Assembly (NCBI GenBank): GCA_009667805.1
Contig: CM019072.1
Location: 40,169,519 to 40,233,518, forward strand
Length of the DNA stretch: 64,000 nucleotides
Direction of reading: 5' to 3'
Source of the DNA: Leptobrachium leishanense
Lineage: Eukaryota > Chordata > Amphibia > Anura > Megophryidae
This document shows, piece after piece, positions 11,106-23,073 of the stretch; within the stretch, counting starts at the first letter, position 1; every line of letters begins with the position of its first letter. Both the position numbers and the translations under genes were made by a program. The notes under the pieces are model-generated. The model ran no database searches. It was not told where the DNA came from and was given only the letters and a program-made list of their open reading frames with translations.

Positions 11106-11735
11106 GGGCCCTATTTCATTCTTAACGCTAGCGTTAGCGCTCAGATACGTGAGCATTAGCCCCAGGATAAGTGACTGGAACGCATGCCTCCATATTACTC
11201 CATTGTACTTTGCGCTACCTATACTTAACATGGGGAGCGAAATCAGTAATTATCGCTAGGATAAGTAATACAAAGTCCTTGCACTAATTACCACACAGCT
11301 GTGGTTAACTGAATAGTTAGCACCAGCTTCAAGCTGAGGTTAACTGATACCGCTTCTACGGAATCAGTTATCACCAGCTGAATCCTTCTCCAAAAATCAT
11401 ATACTCACCTTTCATCCCGTGGCGCGAATGGTGGCCCAATCCACTGCTTCTGGCCACCAGGAGACACATAATCCCCAGTCTCCCTCCGCGAATCAGTCCG
11501 CGGCCCTGCAAAATCTCGCGGCCTGGCTGCACAACCCTCCATGGAGTCCTATGGACTTCAGGAGGTGATACTCACATTAACGCTGCCGAGAGTATCTAGA
11601 AGGGTAGCACTGCGTTACGGGGTAGGCTGCCTGCCCTGTAATCTGGTGCTAAAACAGGAACAATAAGGGGAAACCTGCAGGCGCAAGTTTTCCCCGTTAG
11701 CATACCCGTTTTAGCTCAGGGCAAGAAATAGTGCC
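11106..11735. mobile_element. Harbinger-like MITE, diverged relative
   Basis: The left end reads GGGCCCTATTTCATTCTTAA, similar in style to the 2358 and 17810 MITEs (GGGCTCTATTACATTCTTCA). The right end contains GCAAGAAATAGTGCC, roughly complementary to the left end with several mismatches. The interior is rich in TTAGCGC/GCGTTA words. No protein is encoded. The boundaries are approximate because the inverted repeats are decayed. Confidence 0.5.
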
Positions 11736-12560
11736 TTTTGGGTAGTGCATCCTGCTGCCATCTCATCCCCATGTAAATGACATACACACACTCAGCCATC
11801 CACCTGATCTAAAAGAAACTTTGATTCCTCTGACCAGGAAACCTTCTTCCATTGGGTTACAGGAACGAAGGTCTATGAGGTCCCTTGGCCATTATGACTG
11901 GCTTCCTTCTCTCGCCATAAAACCCCAGCACAGCATCTTTTGCATGTTTTGTAATGTCCCCAATATCAGACGATACAGATCGTACTGGGTCAGAGACATT
12001 GTTTGGCAAACATTGCCCCATTATCAGATACTGTAAAATCTGTGCCTAGAGTCCAAAGTTACTCTCGTCACAGATTGTGAATAGACCCTCTGGTATTTAT
12101 ACTAAGGGTTTCGGCCCATTTTGGCACACTTCATGATTCCATTTCACCGAAAATACGGGGACTTCACTATTAATGAATGGTCACTGTATTTTGCCAAAAT
12201 TGAGGTTGCTGAAGTTACCGGATGTCAGCAAAAACCACCGAATTGGCATCGGCGAATTCCACCGAACTGAAAGAGAAAAAAAAAGGAAGTCTCTTATTGT
12301 CCTAATAGTGTGAATAGGGGCCAATTTGGAGGTTCGTGAATAACCCCTGATGTTGGAATCAATCACATTTGTTACTGTTCACATTATATGTATTATTATG
12401 TCCTGCTTTCTTTTAATTACATGTAGATGTTTTCTAAATAATTCTATAAAAGGTGGGTTTGGGTTCAAAGGTTTAGATTGGTAGCAAAAAGAGGTGTTTA
12501 TCCTGCCCCACTCAGGTTAAAAAGTGTCATATCTCCCTAACAAATGCATGTGGAGCCCCT

Positions 12561-12830
12561 GGATGTCAATCACTGAAGAGATCTCTACTAACATACCTCG
12601 ATACAGAATGCACCTGTAAACATGTAACATAGTGAATATATTTCCTACATATACAGATTTACACAGAAAATAAATATGTGTTATTTCTAATATCTTTCAT
12701 TGTATTACCTTGTATTTCTGTACCTACTGTAACAACTCAATGTTCTTGAACCCAGGACATACTTGAAAAAAATAGAAATCTCAATGTATCCTTCCTGCTA
12801 AAATACTTTATAAATAAATAAATCCCTGAC
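12561..12830 (+). mobile_element. LINE 3' end (CR1/L2/Rex1-like), 5' truncated
   Basis: The sequence matches the 3' UTR of the LINE at 7332-8890, from AGATCTCTACTAACATACCT through GTACCTACTGTAAC and CAATGTATCCTTCCTG to a tail of TATAAATAAATAAAT. It is a severely 5'-truncated insertion. The tail is a short tandem of AAAT units rather than poly-A, which identifies the family's 3' terminus. Confidence 0.8.
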
Positions 12831-13036
12831 ATATACAGTCAGGTCCAGAAATACTGGGACATCAACACAATTCTAACATCTTTGGCTCTATACACCACCA
12901 CAATGGAGTTGGAATGAAGCAAACACAATGTGCTTTAACTGCAGACTGTCAGCTTTAATTTGAGGGTATGTACATCCAACTCAGGTGAACGGTGTAGGAC
13001 TTACAGCAGTTTGCAGATGTGTCTCCCACTTGTTAA

Positions 13037-15022
13037 CCCCTTCACTGTTGAGGCATTTCACCGCTGTGTGCTGAGCTCATTTTTACCGCTTTTGCTCATC
13101 ATGTTTAAACGCGATTTGAAGCCACATTTTAACCCTTTCGCTGCTGAGGCTTTTCCCGCCTCTGTGCTGAGGTCATTTTTACCGGTTTTGCTCATCATGT
13201 TTAAACGCGTTTTGAAGGCTTATTTTAGTATATGACCCAGACATATTATATATCGTTCTTTCCGTCAGACTCGGCAGATTAATAATATGTCATTATTATA
13301 TGTATACGTCATGACCTGTCTGTATATTATAACAAAAAATGCAATAAAATATGAATTTTCAATAATTTACAGCGTGTAAAGTGTTTTTTTCCCACATTTT
13401 AACATGCGAGCAATTGCGGTTATATTTTGTATCGGGTGCGCTTGTTAAAAAAATTAGAGATGGGGTCTCGTTACATTTTTTTTTGGGGGAAATTACACGA
13501 TTTTTAACAAACGCACCGCATACAAAAATCGTTAGTGCAGCATCATTGTTCACATTATAATTGAAATGGGAACAATATTGCTGCATTAACCACTCCCTTT
13601 GGGGTCAGCGTTCGGCCGGGTTCCGGCCGATCGCTGGCCCCCCCGGTGCGGGCTGACATCCTCGATGTCAGCCCAGCATCCGGAACCGCCGCCGATGAAA
13701 TTAGGTGTCATCGCGGCAGCGCGATGACACCTAATTCAGGCCCCCCCCCCGCATGTGCGGAGGAGGCGCCTGAAAGGGAGGGGGCGTTGCGGGGGTTAAC
13801 CCAGGCACCATTTGGAAGGGCACAGCCTGCCCTTCCAAATGGTACCTGGCATTAACCCCTGGGGAGCCGGATCACGAATCGGCGCTGAGCGCGTCCTCCG
13901 CATCGAAGTGGTTAATAAATGACCCAGACATATTATATATCGTTCTTTCCGGCAGACTCCGCAGATTCATAATATATCATTTTTATATGTATACGTCATG
14001 TCCTGTCTGTATATTATAACAAAAAAATACAATAAAATTGAATTTTTAATCATCTGCAGTGTGTAAAGTGTTTTTTTTCACATTTTATCACATGAGCGTT
14101 TGCGGTTATGTTTTCTATGGGGTGCGCTTGTACAAAAATAGGGACTCGTTACATTTTGTGGGGGGGAATTACGTGATTTTTAGCAAACACACCCCATAGA
14201 AAAAAATCATTAGTGCAGCATCATTGTTCACATTATAATTGAAATGTGAACAATATTGCTGCATTAATAAAAACAACACACAAAAAAAATTTTTTTTTTT
14301 TTTTTTAATTTATTTATTATTTTTATTATAATTTTTTTTATTATTTTGTTTACTTTTACCTAGTCATGTTGGGTATCATTCGAAAGGCCATGCCTTTCAA
14401 ATGACACCCTCCATGACCCCCTAGCTGCCACGGTTCTGGAGATATCGGGGTTCACAAGAACCCCCTATCTCCACCAGGGGATTTCCTTGGGAAATCCCCT
14501 GACAGCTAGGGGTTCCCCGGCTATCTGACGTCATCACGCTATGCATGATGACATCAGGCAGCGAGGGGAGACCCAGGGGTGGAGCCGCCATCCAAGATGG
14601 CGGCCCCCACCGGAGCTAGGCTGCACTTCAGCGCCGCAAGGCGCTGAAGTGCAACCCGGCGCTTGAGGGGTTAAAGCCAGGCACCGCTTAAAAGGGGAGA
14701 CTCTCCCCTTTTAAGCGTTGCCTGGCTTTTGGCGCTGCTCCTTTCCGATCGGGAGGGAGAGGGATCTGAACGGATCCCCCCCTCCCTTCCAGGCTATCTC
14801 CCGGCATTGCCGGGGGGTCGCCTGGAAATGACGTCATTTACGCGGGGAGGAGCTTGACTTCAGCGTCTGAGGACGCTGAAGTCAGAACGCCGCGGGACCC
14901 CGGACAGAGAGGTGAGTATCTCCGCCGGGGGTCCCGCACAGCTGATGACGTGTGGGGCACGTCCTCAGCATGTAACGTGCATCAATGAGGACGTGTCCCA
15001 CACGTCATCAGCAGTGAAAGGG
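13037..15022. mobile_element. TTAA-type (piggyBac/Kolobok-like) non-autonomous element, outer
   Basis: TTAA flanks the element at 13033-13036 and 15023-15026. The inner ends are CCCCTTCACTG at the left and CAGTGAAAGGG at the right. The body contains typical segments shared with the elements at 24221-25388 and 58411: CTGAGCTCATTTTTACC, AACAATATTGCTGCATTAA and GC-rich palindromic blocks such as CTTTCAAATGACAC near 14395. No transposase was seen. TTAA targets are used by both piggyBac and Kolobok families, so the superfamily is left open. Confidence 0.75.
13133..13911. mobile_element. Nested TTAA-type element inside the outer one
   Basis: A second copy of the same family begins CCCTTTCGCTGCTGAGG after TTAA at 13129-13132 and ends before TTAA at 13912-13915. 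Its inner sequence GACCCAGACATATTATATAT repeats the block that resumes in the outer element just after it, so the family inserted into itself. The GC-rich inverted words TTTGGAAGGGCA/TGCCCTTCCAAA at 13810-13840 form a strong hairpin. Confidence 0.72.
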
Positions 15023-15121
15023 TTAAGGGACCAAAGGTAATGGGACAATTGTCTTCTCAGCTGTTCCATGGCAAAACCGGTTTTATTTAGCTTGATTTGA
15101 AATTGTCTTTTTTCTTCCCAG

Positions 15122-15215
15122 GCATACAGAGAAGTATTCAATTATTTCATTGATGCTTTTAAGACCTATAAACCTCTGCTGTCTGCTATTAAGAATGAGT
15201 ATGAAGTCACTGTAG
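15122..15215 (+). CDS. TSNAXIP1: TSNAXIP1 exon B
   Basis: The acceptor CTTCCCAG and donor GTAG|GTAAG bracket 94 bases: 31 codons plus one base. The peptide AYREVFNYFIDAFKTYKPLL SAIKNEYEVTV is strongly conserved in the family (FFIEDFKTYKPLLS in mammals, from memory). It follows exon A without a gap and hands one base (G) to exon C. Confidence 0.9.
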
Positions 15216-15982
15216 GTAAGCCCATTGCAATATTATGTATGCTTATATTTATTTTTATGTAACTACCTTGGAACTTGCTAGAAATATGTCACCTAGATGA
15301 AATTGACTTTTTGTGAACCTGCATAGTGGAACTCAAATGTTCTGGGTCTCCTGTCTGATTGCTGTCAGTCCACATAATTGTTAAATATTATGGGCCTTAT
15401 TGCAGGGTTGGCGATTGGTGGTTGTTGCGGCCAAAGCCGGGGGATTGTGTTGATTATGGACATGGTTTGATTTATCTGTGGTGAAATATGCGGCCTGGCA
15501 CGTGGAGAGGCGATAGTAGCGGGAAGGTCTGTAGGGTACGCGGGCTGGGTGATGGTTTGTGCGGCCAACTCTAGTGCCCTCCTGGTTTGCAGATCCTCTC
15601 GGCCTGCTATTTGCCATAAAGATGAGTGGTGCGTTGTCACACTGCTTAGTCACATGGGGCCGCTATTTTTGGCAATGCTTGTGGTGCATTGCGGTTGCCA
15701 GTGTTATCTGGCCATGCTATTTGCCAGTGTTATCTGGCTAGATTTTTAGTACCAGTGTTATCTGATGTTACATATTTGCCATACGAGGATCGCTACTAAT
15801 TCTGCCATAAAGGCAGTGAATCTGGCCTTAATTAATAAAAGACGTGACCTTCTCAAACCGCCAATACTTTGTTGTCTGTTTCATTGATGGGAAGAGAGGG
15901 GGCTGAGGGTGAGGGGTGGGTGTTTTTGAGAAGGTAACTTAAGGGAGAGGAAGTTGTAAAAGAAAAATAAGGATATAAGACT

Positions 15983-16414
15983 TAGGCTAGGGTCAGACTA
16001 ACGCATTTTTCGCGTTGTCTGTGAAAAAGTGCGTTTGAACGAATGGACGTATTTTTTTCACGGAATACGCGATAGCGGTCATACGATGTGCATTTTCGTC
16101 CGTGATTTTGTACGAATCATCAATAAAACACTTTTTGTGTCTGGACGTTATGTTGGCCGGACATTAGCAGCGTCTGACGTCTCCCAGTCACGCAAACACG
16201 CCGCTATGCGGACGCAGCGCACTCTGTACGTCAGTACTAGCGGTTTGACGTTCTCGAAAAAATGCGTTCGTTTGCCACTTGCGTTGCGCGGCCGCACTTT
16301 TGTGCGGCCGTTCTTCATATGCAGCCCCGCATTGGACGTCATTTGCTGCTAGCACGGCCGTGATTTAGTGCGGTTAAACGCACGTTAAAACTGCTTTCGT
16401 CTGACCTTAGCCTT
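15983..16414. mobile_element. AGGCTAGGGTCAGAC-type MITE, copy 1
   Basis: The element begins TAGGCTAGGGTCAGACTAAC and ends GTCTGACCTTAGCCTT, an inverted repeat of about 17 bp with small mismatches. The body of about 430 bp is CpG rich with words such as GTACGTCAGTACTAGC and GTGCGGCCG. It lacks a transposase. Copies or relatives lie at 22645-23073, 48944-49392, 57026-57330, 58106-58394 and 62566-62996. The target duplication is unclear, so no superfamily is claimed. Confidence 0.78.
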
Positions 16415-16449
16415 ACCCAACAACATTCAATTTGAGTTTTAGATTATTA

Positions 16450-17106
16450 GGGCTAAATTACAGTCTTCGTGCAAAAAACGCGAATTTTTGCGCCAAGCGG
16501 TAAACTTTGCGCATGCAAATCACCGCTGGAATTTCAATCCTCGTGCATTTTTTCATCCATCGAGCAATAACGTGCGTAAACGGACGCGCACAAATGCTCG
16601 CGCAGTACCGTCACGCGCAGAAATCAGTGTGCGCACTGTTTTTTTCACGCGATTCAGCCAATCAGAATTAAGAACCACAATTATCTCAGATTAAGTTTTT
16701 CTGCCTGTCAAAGTCAATCTGAGCATATATACTGCAGCAATAATAAATGCACACACAACTTCTCCATTTTATTGGTTTGGTATGAGTAGAATGTGTAACT
16801 ATACTGTGCTGTATTTTTTTTTTTTTGGGCTGGTCTATTTGGGTTCGGCCAGGTTGTTCAGATTTGCCATTAACACCAGTTTTGTAATACCATCCTCGTA
16901 CCAGCGCACATTCGCGTTTGCGCTCACAATGTTAAGTATAGGACACGCGCAGTACAGTACGCTCGCGCAGGTTCACCCGCGGTAGCCGATTACGCGCGTT
17001 TGTTGCGCTGACAATGTAATACGGCATTCGGCGCAAAGGCTTTTACCCCTCGCGTTAATGGGTTTGCGCCAGCGCAAACGTTTGCGTGAAGATTGTAATT
17101 TAGCCC
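16450..17106. mobile_element. PIF/Harbinger-like MITE, copy 2
   Basis: This 657-bp element has ends GGGCTAAATTACAGTCTTCG and its near-complement, and is flanked by a 3-bp duplication, TTA, at 16447-16449 and 17107-17109. TTA fits the TWA target of PIF/Harbinger transposases. The body matches the 2358-3089 element, including the segment TTCTCCATTTTATTGGTTTG and the GGGTTCGGCCAGGTTG block. Confidence 0.85.
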
Positions 17107-17212
17107 TTACTCTTTACATGCCTGTATCAGTTTGCCAATATTCCTGGGCTGTTTGATTGCACAGCCCCCTTCACTTGATACCACATCATCTTAACTGGAT
17201 TATGGTCTAGAC

Positions 17213-17396
17213 CAGTGGTTCCCAACCGCGGTCCTCAAGTACTCCCAGCAGGCCAGGTTTGCCAGATATTTGAAGCACAGCACAGGTGATATGATTTGCT
17301 GCTCAGTGATTGCAGGATTCAGTCTGCATTTCCCCAAGAGAATCCTTAAAACCTGGCCTGTTATGGGTACTTGAGGACCATGGTTGGGAACCACTG
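17213..17396. mobile_element. Short hAT-type MITE
   Basis: The 184-bp element is nearly a perfect palindrome at its ends: CAGTGGTTCCCAAC and GTTGGGAACCACTG. Its flanks GTCTAGAC (17205-17212) and ATCTAGAC (17397-17404) form an 8-bp duplication with one mismatch. The interior has complementary arms with words such as CCTCAAGTAC/GTACTTGAGG. It carries no gene. Confidence 0.85.
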
Positions 17397-17809
17397 ATCT
17401 AGACTCTCACTTGGACATTCCAAAACAAATGTCTTCTTTTTAGACATTCTTTAGGTGATTTACATGTGTGCTTGTAGCAACACCAAACATATCTTAGCCT
17501 GATGGTTAGAGACCTTTGCCCTAACATTCTTCACTACAAATATCATCACACACTTTTGCATTCGTTGTTCTTTTAATCAAGGCGTCCAAGCTCGAGGCAC
17601 AAAGGATGCCCCAGGTAATGATGTACACTTCCAGTTAAAATACTCACTGTATCTTTTCTCAATATGGCTATGGATCAATTGTTGTGTAGAGAACATTTTC
17701 CTGCTACTTGACACAAAATCGTTGTTCAGCTACACTACAATTAACATTAATCACCTTCAATTTCTTTGCTGTCTCCATATTTACAATTTTTTCATAATAT
17801 AAACATAAT

Positions 17810-18553
17810 GGGCTCTATTACATTCTTCAAGCAAATGTTACCGCGTGCACAAAAATGCATTAACGCGAGGGGCAAAACCCTTTGCGCTGAACGTTGTATT
17901 ACAAAGTCAGTGCAACAAACGCACGCATTCGTCTAACGCGGGTGGACCTGCATGAACTCTTTGCGAGCGTACTGTACTGCGCGTGTCCTATACTTAACAT
18001 TGTGAGCGCAAATGCGTTTGTGCGCTGGTACGCGGATGGTATTACAATCTATTCGCAGTTTTTAACGCACAGCGTTTGCGCGCATAATGTTAACGACTCC
18101 TAAAAGCTGGTGTTAATGGCAAATCTGAACGTCCTGGCCGAAACCAAATACACCAGCCCAAAAATAAAAATACAGCAAAGTATACCTGTAGTTACACATT
18201 CTACGCATACCCAAACAATAAAATTGAGAAGTTGTGTGTGTTTTTATTATTGCTGCAGCATATATACTCAGATTGATTTTGACAGGCACAAAAACTGAAC
18301 GGGAGACAATTGTGATTCTTAATTCTGATTGGCTGAATCGCGTGAAAAAACAGACTGCACACCGATTTCTGCACACAACGTTAATGCGCGCACGTTTTTG
18401 CGTGTCCGTTTTACACTCGCAATTTTTTGACGGATGAAAAAATGTGCGCGGATTGTAATTCCAGCGTTAATTTACACGCGTTAACGTTTAACGCTTTGCG
18501 CACAAATTAACGCGCTGCGCGAGCGTTTTTGCTCAAAGATTGTAATAGGGCCC
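17810..18553. mobile_element. PIF/Harbinger-like MITE, copy 3
   Basis: The 744-bp element has ends GGGCTCTATTACATTCTTCA and AGATTGTAATAGGGCCC. A 3-bp duplication, AAT, flanks it at 17807-17809 and 18554-18556. Relative to copies 1 and 2 the interior is in inverse orientation, for example ATTCTACGCATACC against GGTATGAGTAGAAT. It has no coding capacity. Confidence 0.82.
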
Positions 18554-18724
18554 AATAAGTTTTAACTAGACAATACAGAAAATAATTCCAAATTCAGAGT
18601 TAACCGCAATACAAGCTTTAGGAATATGCACTAACAACACATTTTTTATTGGTGAATTCTAGATTCCAAGATTCCTTCTTGAAAATGAGTACCTTACTTA
18701 GAGGACATCTGTACAAACTAATTT

Positions 18725-18725
<1 letters not shown>

Positions 18726-18757
<32 letters not shown>
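18726..18757. repeat. TA microsatellite
   Basis: An uninterrupted TA run lies against the left end of the Tc1 element. Because Tc1 targets TA, the run is a plausible landing site. Confidence 0.85.
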
Positions 18758-18759
<2 letters not shown>

Positions 18760-19286
18760 CAGTCATGGCCGAAATTGTTAGCACCCCAGAAATTTTTCCA
18801 GAAAATCAAGTATTTCTCACAGAAAAGTAATGCAGTATCACATATTTTGCTATACACATGTTTATTCCCTTTGTGTGTATTGGAACAAAACATAAAAAAG
18901 GGAGGGAAAAAAAGCAAATTGGACAGAATGTCACACAAAACTCCAAAAATGGGCTGGAAAAAATTCTTGGCACCCTTAACTTAATATTTGGTTGCACACC
19001 CTTTGGAAAAAATAACTGAAATCAGTCGCTTCCTAGAACCATCAATAAGCTTCTTACACCTCTCACCCGGAATTTTGGACCACTCTTCCTAGGCAAACTG
19101 CTCCAGGTCTCTCTTATTGGAAGGGCGCCTTTTCCCAACAGCAATTTTAAGATCTCTCCACAGGTGTTCAATGGGATTTAGATCTGGACTCATTGCTGGC
19201 CACTTCAGAACTCTCCAGCGCTTTGTTGCCATCCATTTCTGGGTGCTTTTTGACGTATGTTTGGGGTCATTGTCCTGCTGGAAGAC

Positions 19287-20046
<760 letters not shown>

Positions 20047-20247
20047 AGACTAAGTGAACTTCTCTCCTTTTTATCTGCTTTCAGGTGTGATTTTTATAAT
20101 GCCCACACCTGTTACTTGCCCCAGGTGAGTTTACAGGAGCATCACATGCTTGAAACAATCTTATCAACAATTTTGAAAGGGTGCCAAGAATTTTGTCCAG
20201 CCCATTTTTGGAGTTTTGTGTGACATTATGTCCAATTTGCTTTTTTT

Positions 20248-22254
20248 TTTTTTTTTTAAATTTAAAGTTTTTTATTTTGAAATAAGTCAGCATTACATCA
20301 TACTGTAAAATAATGGATGACCTCGCAGGGCCAAACAAGAAGACATAACAAGCAACGGAAACCACACATGGCCAAAAAAGTGTCATCGTAAAAACAGCGA
20401 ATCGAAAAAATCTAAGGATAGCAATATGTTAGCAGAAAACATCCCCTAGACGGGGGTCTCATCAAGGTGGGAAATCAAACATATATAAATGCAGCCACTT
20501 AAGGCCGGCCAAGGTAACTACGGTCAGCTGGTCAAAAAACATGCGTCGCAAAGAAGGACAGGGCGGTAAAAATAAGTAAAAAGGCAGAAAGTACCATGTG
20601 CAGGCAAAAAAGCAAAAGCCCTATGCAATGCAGGCTGGGACTGATCAAAACAAATTACTAACCGTCCTGAAAGTCCAGGCACTAGGCCAAGCTAGAGACC
20701 AGGGACACGTAAGCATATAAGAGAAATGCAGGGGAGGGGGTGTAATTCAGTAAAGCTCAGACCTGGAGAGGTAGAGGGCATAGAAACCAGCCTCAATCCG
20801 GTCGAGGGTCCGGAGGATCTGGTGAGAGGCCCGCAGCCGCAAGGTCAATCCAAGCCACCGCGGGATCCGTGATGGTATAGGGACATTTGCGTGGGTCACC
20901 ACCAAAGCTCCTGCCAGACCCCAGCGATATCGGACACCCTGTCGGCGAAGAACTGATGTCACTTCACGAAAACGCCTGCGAGCCATCAGGGTCTGGAATG
21001 GGAGATCATGATACAGGGCCAGAGTGGAGCCCTCAAAGCGTACGGGATCCCTCGCGCCCGGAGCAGACATAACCTTGACCTTGAAAGCCACTTCACGGAA
21101 GGCCACTACGACGTCTCGAGGAGCCCCAGGTGGGTTCGTCGCAGGTCTCCTGACCCGAAACACCGACCCAAGCATGTCAGGTGTGTCAGGGGAAGCCCCG
21201 TGACCTGAAGCACAAGACGAGTCACGTAGGACGGCAGAGCGTCGGAGGTAATAGAGTCCGGGACACCCCTGACCCTGATGTTTCGGCGTCTGTGTCTCGT
21301 TTCAAGCATCTCCACAGAGCGTGTCAGAAGTTCGACTTGGTATCGCAAACCAGCAACCTGACCAGACAGGTGAGTTTGTTCCGTTGTCACAGCAGAAGTC
21401 GTCTCCTGTACCACCTTCACCTGACCACGCATCGCCGCTATCTCAGTGCGGACCGCCGCCACCTCAGGCTGCCACACCTCACGTATCACCCGAAGCTCCT
21501 CCAAGATCCTGCGCAGATCCCCCCCTTCGTGGAGGGGAGATGGTCGTCCTCCTCCTGCACCTGTTGCTGTCGAAGTCCCGTCCCCACTGCAGACCGATGA
21601 TCCGAGGTCACACTATTACTGGCGGAGGTAAGGGGAATCTCAGTCGGGTCCCCATCAAAAATATCCTCTGTGTCCGGCGTTGCCCCGGACGATGTCCGCA
21701 TTGCTGATTTTCTCTTCTTCTGTGCCCGTTTCCTAGCAGCCGCCGAGAGGGGTCGGGAGTCAGACGCCGGTGACTGCGGGGCAAGCCAGGGCATCCCAGT
21801 AATACCCCCCTGAGGTTCATAGTCGCTGTCAGCCTCCGAGGAGCCATAGCCCGGGGGGAGGGAGGAAGAAGCAGTCAGTCCCGTAAAAGCGGACCCACCT
21901 CGCAAAACATCCCGAATGTCCCTCTGTCGGGGGGCCCGTCGCTGGGAACGACCGGTAGGCATGGTTCCGGAGATGCTGGGCTGGCACGAGGTCGCAGGGC
22001 GGTGAGGGAATCTCAATACGCCTCGAGTAGGCTTCCAAGATGGCCGCTGTGACTAGGCCCAAATCGCGCTGCCGCAGCAATCTGTCCCCGGCACGAAACT
22101 CAGGGCTAATCAGGTACCTCAACTCTCCAGGATCCCTCTAGCCAACCGGGAAGCTCACAGGGCAGTGCAAACGGCGAAAAAAGCATAAAATCCGTGGTAG
22201 ACACAGAGCTCCTCCAAAATGCTGCTGCTCGCTTCCACAGCTAGCTCCGCCTCC
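20248..22254 (-). mobile_element. Half-LINE (L1 ORF1-only) element, copy 2, near full length
   Basis: The 2007-bp element lies on the - strand. A 16-bp target duplication, CCAATTTGC plus seven T, flanks it at 20232-20247 and 22255-22270, inside the Tc1 element. It starts (on its own strand) GGGAGGCGGAGCTAGC, with a 5' UTR of about 290 bp, then ORF1, about 540 bp of 3' UTR and a short poly-A-like tail. There is no ORF2. Copy 1 at 5174-6852 shares the same internal junctions, so absence of ORF2 is a family property and not a private deletion. The target is the usual T-rich L1 endonuclease type. Confidence 0.9.
20747..21962 (-). pseudogene. L1-type ORF1 protein, half-LINE copy 2, frameshifted
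   Basis: The probable start MPTGRSQRRAPRQRD lies at 21962. The protein matches copy 1 but is broken by single-base differences. The C run near 21521 is longer than in copy 1, the G run near 21190 is one base shorter, the G run near 20880 is one base shorter, and a T is missing near 20793. All are short homopolymers. The coiled coil, RRM start and C-terminal domain are readable in separate frames. Either the copy decayed or the assembly has homopolymer errors. Confidence 0.82.
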
Positions 22255-22502
22255 CCAATTTGCTTTTTTTCCTCCCTTTTTTTGATTTGTTCCAATACAC
22301 ACAAAGGGAATAAACATGTGTATCGCAAAACATGTGTTACTGCAATACTTTTCTATGAGAAATACTTGATTTTTCTGGAAAAATTTCTGGGGTGGCAACA
22401 ATTTCGGCCATGACTGTAATTTATATATATATATATAAGACCAAAATCCAAACGCACACGGAGACTTCTTTACAAAGTTTAAATAAAATAAAACTTTATT
22501 CT

Positions 22503-22555
22503 GGCATCAAATTTCAACGTTTCAGTCCTCAGAGGGACTTTCCTCTGGAATAGCC
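22503..22555 (-). ncRNA. Hammerhead-like motif, decayed (Penelope left arm)
   Basis: On the - strand the motif reads AGAGGAAAGTCC, a TCTG-containing loop, GGACTGAAACGTTG, the same layout as the right arm at 30694-30743. The CUGAUGA box is replaced. Stem II is one or two pairs shorter because of an A for G change (CTGAGGAC). It marks the Penelope 3' terminal region. Confidence 0.48.
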
Positions 22556-22644
22556 AACATACAAAGAAAGACATATATATATACATCAAACAATTAAGCT
22601 CCCACAGATGTGTCCACCCTGCAATCACAGAGCAGGCGTGGACT

Positions 22645-23073
22645 AAGGCTAGGGTCAGACTAACGCATTTTCGCGTTGTCTGTGAAAAAGTGCGTTCGAA
22701 CGAATGGACGCATTTTTTCACGGAGTACGCGATAGCGGTCATACGATGCGCATTTGCATCCGTGATTTTGTACGGATCATCAATAAAACACTTTGTGCAT
22801 CTGGACGTTATGTTGGCCGGACATTAGCAGTGTCTGACATCTCCAATTCACGCACACACGCCGCTAGCGGGCGCAGCGCACTCTGTACGTCAGTGCTAGC
22901 AGTTTAACGTTCTCGAAAAAATGCGTTCATTTTCCACTTGCGTTGCGCAGCCGGACTTTTGTGCGACCGTACTTCGTATATTGGCCGTCATTGCCTGGCA
23001 CTTGCTGCTACTACGGCCGTGATTAAGTGCGCCTGCACGCGCGTTCGCACTGCGCTCGTCTGACCCTAGCCTT
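22645..23073. mobile_element. AGGCTAGGGTCAGAC-type MITE, copy 2
   Basis: The ends AAGGCTAGGGTCAGACTAAC and GTCTGACCCTAGCCTT bound 429 bp very similar to copy 1 at 15983-16414. The right arm of the Penelope palindrome lacks it at the matching point (near 30585-30605), so the insertion postdates the split of the two arms. Comparison with this empty site suggests a short target duplication, but its length is ambiguous because the sites differ. Confidence 0.85.

Larger units (their letters stand above)
12837..15060. mobile_element. Tc1-like element fragment split by TTAA elements
   Basis: The left terminus CAGTCAGGTCCAGAAATACT is preceded by TA and resembles common Tc1/mariner ends. After the TTAA-type block at 13037-15022, the sequence resumes with GGGACCAAAGGTAATGGGAC, a typical Tc1 inner-terminal word in inverse orientation. 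The interior is almost wholly replaced by the insertion. No transposase remains. The right boundary is not defined. Confidence 0.5.
10044..15121 (+). other. TSNAXIP1: TSNAXIP1 intron A-B (5.1 kb)
   Basis: The intron holds a C-rich tract at 10500-10800 with CCCCATAA/CCCCCA words, a GT microsatellite near 11018-11053, a Harbinger-like MITE, a LINE 3' end and a Tc1 element split by TTAA-type elements (listed separately). The stretches 10050-10480 and 11760-12100 show nothing that I recognise. The block at 12110-12330 is related to the repeat at 45540-46002, sharing words such as GAATTCCACCGAACTGAA. Confidence 0.7.

Noticed and set aside
16029..16352. ORFs of 100 codons or so within the CpG-rich MITEs (also near 18113, 22704 and 49048)
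   Set aside because: CpG-rich DNA is poor in stop codons. The same DNA recurs as non-coding MITE copies with frameshifts.
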